Source: Opisthorchis felineus (Eukaryota > Platyhelminthes > Trematoda > Opisthorchiida > Opisthorchiidae). Taken from it: a stretch of 64,000 bases of DNA. The notes under the pieces were generated by a model. It made no database searches and was not told where the DNA came from. It saw only the letters and a list, made by a program, of their open reading frames with translations. Location: contig SJOL01010839.1 of assembly GCA_004794785.1 (NCBI GenBank), forward strand, positions 703,977 to 767,976. The letters are read 5' to 3'. Each line of letters opens with the position of its first letter. Position 1 is the stretch's first letter. Below are positions 13,401 through 25,400 of the stretch, in pieces. The translations under genes were made by a program, and so were the position numbers.

Positions 13401-16400
13401 GTGAGGCCACTGTAATTTCTTGGCATTCATCCTATGTTTACCCATATCTTACATGATTTTCTTTGAACCTTCACAGTGCACTTGCAGAGTTAAGCACTCA
13501 TTTTCGCTTGAAGATGGCGCTTACAGGAGGGCGGACTGAATATCATTTGTCTTAGTCTCATTTGTCTTAGTTAGTTTAGTCTCTTGTTTCCGCCGTCCTC
13601 ATTTGCAATGGGTGATGAGCTACGAGTACGTCTAGTACTGGTGTTCCGGAGAGATACGACTGACGGTAATTTGATGACCAGTCCTAACCTCAAAAAGGAC
13701 GAAACCGGTAACCGACTGTTCAAGTACCATGGTAAGAAAAATATCCAACCACTTAACGAAACACACTCATTTGCATACCAGTTTGATTTTGACGGGGGAC
13801 TCACCCGGAACTCAACTGAATCTCTCGTTTATGATGTTTTTCAGCAACTGAATGTGCTGCACCAGGCCGCTTCATGTTTCACTTGGTACCTGATGAGCCC
13901 CAAGAAGGGCGAAACCGGTTGTGGGCTGTCCCAGAGTTTTCAGCAGCCTTATGAGTAGTGTATTACGTCTATCCAACGACTTGTTTTTAGACGCAGCATC
14001 TCAGCCATCTGTGAGAAAATCAAGCATAGATGTAACAAGCCAAATGATAAATTAGTTAAAAAAAATTCCAACTCATCGCTGTTGTCAAAATAAGGGTGAG
14101 AGTTTCATAAAAGTGGCACAAAAACTGGAAGACCGCTGTGAATGAAGCTCAACGACATTCTTGAATTTGCTGCTTGAATAACGCTCACTTGGCGACTGAG
14201 TCTCATTTCGGCTTCAGTGGCAGAACTTATAGAGTATTCGACAAGTGCCATAATCTTCCAACTCAGTTCTGGTGTGTTCACCGGAGATTGGTGAACAGGC
14301 GAAAGGACTCAAACCTGTTTTCAACAGAGGATACAGTGGCCGTCTGATTGTGCAGCAAGAAATTCAACGTTCGGAAACAATGAACAAACCACTATGCGAT
14401 TACGATAACGGTGCTTCTCAAATAGAAAGGAAAACTCAGTCCTTCCTTGAAAGCAGACCAGAAGATTGGCTATCGATCAAGTGGCAGTTCGTCAAGCCTG
14501 ACAACTGGCTTGCAAGCTTTTCGTCACCATACGGGCAGGCATCGCCATCATCATCGTCATCATTATCAACATCGACAGCATAAAATCAGTATTCAACACT
14601 GATGCATCACTGGTGTACAATAATAATAATAATAATAACGATAATAATATTAGTCGTTCATCTGTAACAACCTTTTGGTGCCTGGCTGCCGTATCACACG
14701 AAGGAGGCGTGAGGACTGAGATACTGTCAGGTCACCCAAGCCTAGACAAGAGCAGTTTGGGTTGGAACCACGGACTTTCCGGTCAGTTTGTTCTACCAAA
14801 TGAGCTATCTGGAGCTTGTCATCATCGGATCAAATTAGGTCGACAAGCCAACGTTTGACAATATTTTCTACAGCCTAACCTGTCTGCACTCGGAACATAA
14901 CTTTCGACCGCTGGGAATAAATGAATTCAAAAAAACTATCTCAAGAAGAAATGCAACAACTCCACTCCTCCATAAATTGGCAAGTCATACTGGTTCGTGG
15001 CCAAACAACTACCGTGAACTCAATTGCTTCATTCGACTTTTTGACGACTGCTTGTAACCTCATTTGAACCTGTGCCTAGCCCGTATGATGACGTAACATG
15101 GATGAATCCGCCCTGGCCATTTGGGCTGATTTTAGGTCTTGCACGACAGAATCGAACGAACCGACTATAGTCAGTGTCGCTTCAATCACTTTGACCCACG
15201 TATTTATTACAACTTCATCGTTTCTGACGTCACTTCTAGTTTCCCCTTACGGCCCCGAATATACGGACCTCGGTTTGCGGACGACCACGTTAAGTTAATT
15301 TTGATTCTGACCCGTAACTCTGATGATAACAGCAGCAGAGAACACAACCGTTTTCCACATCTGTCGGGGGCGACGAGGTTGACGTTGTTCGTGTCTTGTC
15401 TACCAGACGCTTGACTCTTCCTAACCCCATATAAATTTCTAACTAGTCAGTGCAGTTAGGTAACGTGAAGCAATTGACGCTCACTGACTGCATATACCAG
15501 CAGCATTAGTTTGAATGCGGGTTTTCGACATTAGGATATCCGTTTATTCATTTTCCACCCGGTCGTATCAGACATCGGTTGAGGCTTCAATGTTACACTA
15601 ACAATTGACAGCTTCCCATAAATCACGAAGTTTCCAATCGCGACAGACACCTTATCGATCTGGTTAGAATGTTGACCTTAGCAGCAGTTAACTTATTCGT
15701 ACAACCTAAGCACTGGTGAACAGTCAATTTGTTTCATCAGACTAGACCTTAGTACTCACAAAGCACCCGATGGATTCCGACACCCGACATGGCTAAGGCT
15801 TGTCAGGATAGAGAGCATCTCTGTTGGCAGTGTCAATCTCTTGTCGTGTTCAGCCACTCCCGGCTAACCGAAAAAGTCCAAAAAATGCAACGTGCACCGG
15901 TGAATTTTCAAACCACTGGCCTTATGATCAGCAGGTCCCTCGTGAGGATCGATAACAATCCAGGGGACCAATCACAACCGCCTGTTTATCTTCTGATGAC
16001 ATGTTTTGAGGCTTTTTGCTCATGATTTAGTGTTCTTCTATCCGATAAAGATTGTGTTGGCTCCAGTGATACTTAATTTGGGTCCCACCCATAAACAACG
16101 TGCGGTGACTACGTCTAAACATGGTTTTGGCTTCTCAGTCCAGCAGTTAGACAAACTGTCCGGTTATCGTCTGTCAGAACGAAACATTTCTAAGAATGTC
16201 CTTCAGTTATTCCTAGACTAAACACCAACTTGTTGTGACAAAATAAGTCGGATTCTTGGCGAAATACACTCATCTGCAAACAAATTTGGTTTTGCGAGAG
16301 ACTCACCTGGAACCCAGCTGAATCTCTCGTTTGTGATGAAAAATTTTTGGTTTATTATGAAGTTTCATCCAAATTTAGGGTTGACAGGATGCCAAAATAA

Positions 16401-19400
16401 GTAAACGGGCCTCTGCAACTCTAGAGACATTCGAGATGAATCGAACGAGGAATATTATCCTCTGGTTCCTATATAAGTTTAGGTTAGGATGCGTAAAGTC
16501 CTAATTCTAGGAGTGGATGAACCCGATTCACCAATGCTGACCTATCTTGATTCCGTGAGTGGCGAAATGCAGCGGTAAGAGCATTGTTCACTGGGCTCCT
16601 ATCTCTCGTTTTCATCGGTATTCAGTCATATCCTCTGAAGTTCGTTTGACCTGACGCTGACCAGGTGCATATTCGTGCGACCACTAACAAGGCCTCCTCT
16701 CATATTCCGCCCATCAGACGAAAGTAGACACCCCATCCTGGTCCTTGACTTTCTTTTCCCCTCACTACGGTATACCAAAAAGCCGGATAACTTAAAATGG
16801 CCTTTAATGATGAGAAAGCAATCACAGAAGGTTCCTCTAGAATCTTCGTGATGATGCGAGAACACCGAGCTAAAAAGGCTTCATTCTAACTGGTCCATAT
16901 TCTGGCTAGTAGGAGCTTTTCAGGTTCGTAGCCGAGCCCCATAAATCCGCCCAGTAGACACGCTGTTCGGTTATTCCTAACGGTATACCTCCAGACAAAT
17001 CTATTGTGAACGTGTTGCAGCGACATCACCTTATCTGATTTACTTAGTTTCATCAGCTAACGGTGCTACGTGCGATGTGAACATAATAAGCTCTTTGTAT
17101 TCTCGGACTTCCGGACGTGTGAGAGTATACGGCGAGCTCTCCAAAGGCTTCCGTACACAAAGCGGTGTCCGTCAGGGATGCCCACTCTCTCCTTTCCTAT
17201 TTAATTTCGTGANNNNNNNNNNNNNNNNNNNNNNNNNNNNNNNNNNNNNNNNNNNNNNNNNNNNNNNNNNNNNNNNNNNNNNNNNNNNNNNNNNNNNNNN
17301 NNNNNNNNNNNNNNNNNNNNNNNNNNNNNNNNNNNNNNNNNNNNNNNNNNNNNNNNNNNNNNNNNNNNNNNNNNNNNNNNNNNNNNNNNNNNNNNNNNNN
17401 NNNNNNNNNNNNNNNNNNNNNNNNNNNNNNNNNNNNNNNNNNNNNNNNNNNNNNNNNNNNNNNNNNNNNNNNNNNNNNNNNNNNNNNNNNNNNNNNNNNN
17501 NNNNNNNNNNNNNNNNNNNNNNNNNNNNNNNNNNNNNNNNNNNNNNNNNNNNNNNNNNNNNNNNNNNNNNNNNNNNNNNNNNNNNNNNNNNNNNNNNNNN
17601 NNNNNNNNNNNNNNNNNNNNNNNNNNNNNNNNNNNNNNNNNNNNNNNNNNNNNNNNNNNNNNNNNNNNNNNNNNNNNNNNNNNNNNNNNNNNNNNNNNNN
17701 NNNNNNNNNNNNNNNNNNNNNNNNNNNNNNNNNNNNNNNNNNNNNNNNNNNNNNNNNNNNNNNNNNNNNNNNNNNNNNNNNNNNNNNNNNNNNNNNNNNN
17801 NNNNNNNNNNNNNNNNNNNNNNNNNNNNNNNNNNNNNNNNNNNNNNNNNNNNNNNNNNNNNNNNNNNNNNNNNNNNNNNNNNNNNNNNNNNNTATGGCTG
17901 CCAACCGATGTCAGTGGCGATCTTGTTGTCAGTTTCTATCCAGATTGCCTGAATGATTGACTGGAGGCGTAGGCACCTCGGAATGATTGTAGTAAGCTAG
18001 CACTAAGTCCCTTCCCCGTCCACCTTTATTCTTTCCTTCACAATAAGGCTTTCAAATAAATCATGGTTGTACGGCATTGGAGCATCGGTGTTGAACACTG
18101 ATGTCATGCTGTCGATGATGGTGATGATGATAGCGATGATCCACTAGTAAACGAATGAAATGCATCACTAATCTGTCAAATTTCGGTCGATAAGTCTTCA
18201 ACGGCACTCATTTTTCGAAGTTGGCAATTTTCAACGGAAGTTTTCTGGTAGAGCTTAAAATGTCCTGTAAAGAAGTTCACAATTTATGTTCTTTACGATA
18301 CGTCCGAAGTATCTTGCAGTCCATCAGATAATCCATTCGCGAACTGCATTCAACAAGGCTGTTTGATCTATGCTACTCATAAACTTCTGCTGTTTCAGGA
18401 GAAGCTTTCCTTTCTGCTGGTACCACAGAGACAGCTGGCTGTTTGCTGTCGTGTCCCGACTGCATTTGCAGACCACCGACGACTATCGATTTTTCGGTTG
18501 GCGAGCTTGGATCGGTTGTCATTTAGGCCTGTCTGTACACACTCACCGCCAAATGAACCTTCCGCTTGCTCCAGCTCAGGCGGCTGTGACACCCTAGATA
18601 TTCAGCAGCACAGCGCCGACTTGATCGTCTGGCTCATTTGGGCTGGTGTATTATGGTCACAGGGGAATAGGAAAGTTGAGCTCTTAGTTTGTACCTGTGC
18701 GTCACACATCCACAAAAACGTGGGAAGAGCAAGTCGATAGCCTCCCCTCCCCCATGCAATCGTCAGTACGCCGAACACAAACACACATGCGCACATTCGT
18801 ACTAAAAAGCAAAACGCGAACTGAATGGTCGGGAAACTGAGCGAAATGTTTTGAAGATAGGGCGGAGTCACAGTAGAACGTACCCTGATTAATCCTCAGG
18901 ACGGTGTTCAACCCTTCCTTAGTTGTCAAAATAAGTATGTCGGGAGTACGCCGGTGGTTCGAGTCCTTCCCCTGCTGTGTTATTTTGTTCATGCTACTCG
19001 AACTTCCCAATTCAAGGTTTGCCAACTCCTTTTCTGCTCTTTAAGAATGGCCTTGTCGGCCTAAGTTTGACGTATGGTACGAATTTTCGACTGCACAAAC
19101 CGGCAGACTGGCGACAGCGGGACATCATCATCAAGCGGTTCAGCTACATTTCGGCGGATAGCTGCAGTGCAATTGGAATTTGGCACGAGCTTCAAAATAC
19201 TGTCGGGTTGGTCAAGTCTAGACATAAACAGCCGAAAAGCAAGCAATCGGTTCTAACCAATAGCCGTGCGATCAGCAAACTGCTCACACCACCACAGCAT
19301 CCGAAGGCTTTGGTGCTTTAGAGGTACAAGCCTAGGCCACCTAATTCATCAGACTGATAACAGCTTTACTAATTTTCTGATGTTACGGCAACCTAGCTAA

Positions 19401-22400
19401 AGACTGTTGGCTGATACACACTCCAAAAAGCTCGATGACCTTTAATTCTCTTCATTTTCTCCTATTCAGGACTTGGTCTTCAATTTCACGAAAATGAGTC
19501 GTTCACGTTCGGTCGGAACTGTCATCCCTTGACGATTTCCAACATAGGTTACTAATTAGCCTTCGTAGCTAGTAGACGATGGCTATGATAGTTCAGAAGA
19601 CTAAAAGTTCTCCATCCAACAATATATAAACTTTATACTTGTTCATGTCAGAGTATACTGCAGCCAAAATTAACCGCGTTCAATCCCATTAGTGCATAGT
19701 TTTTTCGACATGCTCTTGCGTCTACAGACCGCAACGCAAAAAGATGGGATTTTATCGACACATTGCAAACAATTTGGAGAATATTCGACCCTCCATCTAT
19801 AGACAGTGAAAATCATTCGAAAATAACCGCATAATCATCCACGGTTAATCCATACATTGCAAGGCCATCGATACCTCGTCATGTCAGTGTCAGATGCTTT
19901 CGAATTGTTGTCCTGTAGTTCATCCTTAATAATTAACTCTAACCTAGTCATTGTCGAATTTCCTGTCATTCCACCTGGCTGTGGTTTTCAGTGTTTAATT
20001 GTAGTCGACCACCCGGTTCGATCGATTGAAACGGTCAGACGCCTCAGCTACATGTGTGAAATTCACGTCGTTATGTTAGACGGCCCTTAGACAGAAAAAT
20101 TTATTTCGTCAGACCCTGTTACAAAGCACATGACCTTGAAAGGTAGTCCATCCAGCTGGGCGGACGATTCGTCAGTATAACGTTTTGACGTAAACGTCCG
20201 GTTCACACCTTTGAGGACATAGCACCGGTACGTGCATTGTTTGCCAATTATTCTGGAAAAGTATTGGAAGCGTACAAAAAACCCGCCGTGACGTATCCTA
20301 AAGACGGTAATATAAATGCACTCATCAGTCGTCTTGGCACGATCGAAGCAGGTGGAAAGTACGATAAACAACCGGAAATGTCGTTCGATCATACACGCAC
20401 GCTCCGTATACATACCAGTGGTGAAGAGGCCTACGTTCGTTTTTTCGGCAAATGGTGTAGGAGCGGAAGGTTCTCACACGCTGATCCGGAGTGATGTGTG
20501 GTCAGGCAGTTTGTGGAACATTTTCACTGAATGACCACTGCAATGTTGTCATTACAAACCACGTGTACTTTCGAAAAACGGTCTTTTGGGTTATTCCTGT
20601 AGTGAACCTTGTGTATACTAGCTATGCATTTGGCATGGATGGTGAGTCAATGGATACACATGTTTCACTAACCAGGTATTCCAGAAAGAGAACTTGAAGA
20701 CACAAAATTTTTGGAACAGGCACTCTAGCTCAGTCGATTCTTTTCAGCAACAGAACTGAACACTAGACAAGCGGGCATAGCTCGCAAAAGCCGTTAATAT
20801 AATTTTGAAGTTCCCCAGAATAGACGAATGACTTTTCGCCCAAGGCGTCTTGTTGAAATACGACCTCAAATGAAAAGTGCAGTCAGTGACATTACGAGGA
20901 AACTGGTTGATTGAAGCGTAGGATGAATATGTTTTTGTTCACTTCGCTGCCCGTCATTTAAAAGTACCCGTTGTTTGGCACACAAAATCAGGCTACCGAG
21001 GCAGTAAATTGTAAACGAAGAGCTGCCCTGAACAACCCTGACGAAACTACTGTCTCCAGCGTTCTCATTCTTCTTAGCGTGCGAGAACACATCCTGTTTT
21101 CCCAAATTTGCCAGATGTAGATTATTTCGTCGCGGGATTCAAGCAGGTTCTCTCAGTGTGACAACTAAAGAATCTTCCACCATGGAAATCTGAGAAGGAA
21201 ATGGCGATTCAGTGTCTGACTACGAGGGTGCACAGCGTGAAGTATCATGAAATTTTATCATCGAAATATGGAAAAACCCTGAATTTGGATAAAGTTTGTA
21301 GTACCGCAGTCGGAGAAACTAATCGTCAACCATTAATCGGAAGTCAACCCGAGAGACAATCCACTCACCTGCATACCACCACCGTGGCAGACAACAATTC
21401 TTCGCGAATGACTGCATTTGCACGTGGCCTATGCCATTAGTCACTTCGCCAGTGTCTGCAAGACGAAAGCCGCAACCTAATGAAACAGGTGCTGAAAGGT
21501 GTTCAGCAACCCCACAGGATTTTGTCTTTAACATAATTCGACGGCGTCAGACGACACTTGCACTGGACAAGCACTGTTTACGATAAATATTGAGATCGAA
21601 GGACAACCAATGCTTATGGAGATAGAGACTGGTACACCTGGTATCCGAATTAGGGAGCAACAACCGCGAAAACCCCATCGAGTTTACGTACATGCAAATC
21701 GAAACTACGTACGTACATCAGTGAACGGATTCCAGCCCTAGGAAAGCATAATGTGCGCATGCTGAGTTACTCGTCAGCGGATGTCCTTCCGACCTATGTT
21801 GCGGGGAGAGATTTCCATAACTCCTCGCTAGCGTCCCGTTGAAAGCTCTTCTGGTTACCAGTGAAATACCCTACAGACAGGAATACAAAAACGTCCGAGT
21901 TGATTAACATAACGAACTGTTTTGACACGATACCGATGCGCGGAGAAGGCACTCAGAAACAGGCAAGCCATGATCCCTCAATGACCAAAAGGCATTATTG
22001 GGGACCTAAGACAGACAGCTGTCGAGCATCTAAGCGTCTCATGCAATATCTGCCGGCAACGCCAAAAGTAAAGACCACTTGTGTATACCCGTCTGCGGCG
22101 GTGGCCAGACAGTCCGTACCAACGGATACGCTTGGATCAATTCAGTCCAATTCACACAAGGATGTACCTTTTTCCACCAGGCACTATTCGAAGTGGGTTG
22201 AGGTATATACAGGTGTCTAAACCAAAGAAAAAATAAACAGCTTGAGTTCTTGGAACCCATGCACACAGACAATGCTGATGCACTTGTCAATGATGCGTTT
22301 CAACAATTTATTTAACGAAATGGAGTCAGCACGTTTTGTAATGCTTTCTCAAATGATCTCAAAGGATCTAGCGCTAAGTAAAGCTTTCTAAATTAAAGAT

Positions 22401-25400
22401 TAACGTCAATCAAGCTGAACTAGCTAGGTTATTTCTTGCTTATCACATCAGCGGACGTAATCAATGATCGAACAATTCGTACTATCCCTTCTGCATTTCA
22501 GGTGACAGATTCTGCTCTCCTACATTCTCCATCCTAAATTTCAAGTTTCGATTGCCCCACTTCCACCAAACTTGCGCCAAAGTGCATCGACGAATTGTAC
22601 AAGCCAACAAGATTGTAGACTAAAACTCTGGCTAATTTCGTGGCCTGTTCCACCCTACCAGTGTGAACGTGGACAAGATCGTCTCCCAAGTGTCACAAAC
22701 GGTAGGACAACAAGACATCGGAACACAGAAAACCACCCTGATTAGATTGGTCTATTGGGGGACGGCAGATATGAAAAGACCTAAGGGTTTGATTCACACA
22801 GTGGTCTTGACATCCCGCTCCGTCCACACGTGAATCTGTCGCATTGCGATCTAACGATTTTAACAGTTTAACCAGTTTTGGGTGAGGGTTTTGAGTATTC
22901 GGTCGCTATTAAAAAACCATACAGGGCTTCGCGTCCCAACAACATAAACCGGCTTACACAGATCCTATTCACCTCCTACCGTAACGCTCCACAAGCTGTC
23001 GAAGTTGTCCAGACACAGCACTGCATCTGCTCACCACACTTGCCCTCATCTGGTAAAATCGCGTACTTCACTCACAGCTAGTGCAAACAAGGCGGTGATA
23101 TCAGTTCACGAAAAAGACCGTGAGCGTCCGTTCGCTATTCGAGGTCTATGCGGAGCTAGATGTCACGGCATAAATCCTATGCTGAATACGTCCACATCCA
23201 AGAGGCTTTTTGAGAGAACCACGCACACAATGGTACACTTATCCAGCACATCTCTGTCTCGTTTGCGTTCCGCGACGGGGTGTAAAGGTTCGGAGTGAAA
23301 TAAACGTACTGCGATGAAACGACGACTGTCAGCTGTCAGTCAACTGACATCTATCATTGGACCGTATAAGGGCGTGTGCGTGCGTGCGTGCGTGCGTGTG
23401 TGTATATCGCACTGGGGTAATAAATAGTGATTCATTTTAGGAGAATAGGAGCGGTTTGGTGGTGATTGAGTACATCCCGTTTATACAAGCCTACCAACTA
23501 GTGTTTCATCGGGTGCTTATTCTGCTTGCTCCAGCTGATGGCAATCGATATATCTACCAATCCTTTCAAAGGCTGTATTGCAGTTACGAGACAGTACATG
23601 GCACAAATACGATGCCGGATTTAACTGACCACGTGGCCTTGCCATTGATATCACAACTGTTGAGCCTATTCTGTTTTATTCATTCTGGTGGCGCCTAGCC
23701 ACACTACAGTGTGGTGAGTCATAGAAACTGTGGGAAGTTTTTGTACAAGATGCATCTTCTAGAGATAATGTGGATTTTCCATAAAGTTTAACCAATGTAT
23801 AACGTGTGTACTGAGCCTTAGTTAATAATGACCATTAGTATAGCTCGACCGACGACCCTCCATCATCCGCCTCTACATGGCGCGCGACCCAACTTCGGTT
23901 GGACAGTTTCACTAACTAGTAGATCGCCTCGGTACTGTGTTTCGTAGGTAACGTAATCGCTTCATATCCAACGAAGTATCACCGTTGTTACCAAAATTGT
24001 GTCCCACGTTTTGAATGCATGTAATGCAGCTGCTACATTTGTGAGTGACTGGCGTCAGAATCGGGTTTCCCGGTCAACAGTCACCAAATCACATGCCTGT
24101 GTGTCGTCAGAAGTCATACACTGTCTGCGCTGAGCCGAGTGTTGTGTTGCCCGTAATTCATTGGCGCCACCATAAACTTGAAGGGATAAGATCGGAGACA
24201 GAACCTACAGAAGCCTGTCGGAAGCCATCAGTCAGCCTCAACATAATCGTATGACAGTGAGCCCCAGCATCAGTTGCCTGTTTACCATCGAAGTACAGGC
24301 GTCATCTGTTAATTCCTTTAGGTTTCAGGGTAATACCGCACCTCCCCCAGTATAGCACCGTGCAGCTGTTACCTGGAGCAATCTGTTAGCACACTATCAA
24401 GGTGGTGCCATTTCACTAGCTATGAATTTAATGGTGTTGTTATCCTTAGGATGACACTGTCGGGCAGGTGGTCACTAGAAAAGTAGAACAAACTTACCTG
24501 AGTTCCAGAGGGCTACGTTTATCAGGTGGACCGGTGAATATGCTGGTAACTCACAAGGTCAGCCCTGCTAAGACACGCACTCACATTTTGCGCGGTCGAG
24601 GCTGCATTGTGGACATTCAACCCCTTCCGAAAGACTCACTTGGTTTCCTGCGTTGCAGCTGATATCATCGACATACTGCAGTCTTGGTGTCTATGAACAA
24701 ACGGTGATTACTCCAGGAGCGTTTCGTGCTGGTCTTTGTTGTCCATGTTATTATTTCATTATCGAGTATTAAGTCTGTCAACATGGTAGAAGTCCCTACA
24801 CCATGCTACCTCACAATAGCAGAACACTTGGTGCGATATAGTGAATTCCCGCTGCAGGCTAAAAAAAGGACCGTTTTAGAAACCTTTATATTAAAGCCAA
24901 AGGGAGACCCCGCTGAGCTATGCGCCGTAATTACACTTCAGAATGCGAAAATAAGACACAAACAGCAGCACACTACACCACATTCGCGTAGCTGTGTTTT
25001 GGTCGCAGAACGCTTCGAAGTGAGCAGGTAACCATTCAAGCGATGTTGAATGATAAAAGACATCATTGCATCACCTGTAGACCACCGTATCGGAAGTAGC
25101 CGTTGACGAGGCCAGACCACTTCATAATTAGCTACAGATGGCAGAGCTGCTTGAAAGAATTTCCATCGACCTGAATTAGCTACCTAGCTTTGGATCATGC
25201 TGTTGTTCGCCGTGACACTCGCTTCCGCTACCCTTTACCACAAGCTGGCCCAGCAGTCGATCAATTAACAAACGGTGACAATCTATCAAACACATGGAGC
25301 TTGCAGTACCAATTAACAAGATTAACAATCAGACTTTGAAGATCCTTGAAAATAATTGTTAATAGCAACCCGAATCACCTAAATTGGTAATGAACGAAGA

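Noticed and set aside
17077..17952. Long open frames through 17,077-17,952 (both strands)
   Set aside because: Most of the length is undetermined bases. Only the RTE segments on each side are real, and the part after the gap is in a different frame from the true C-terminus.
20087..20494. Possible gene on either strand at 20.1-20.5 kb
   Set aside because: Overlapping frames on both strands with no recognisable domain and no flanking splice sites that fit.
22878..23298. Matching frames at 22,878-23,298 and 27,953-28,373
   Set aside because: Same reason: two copies of inverted repeat B.
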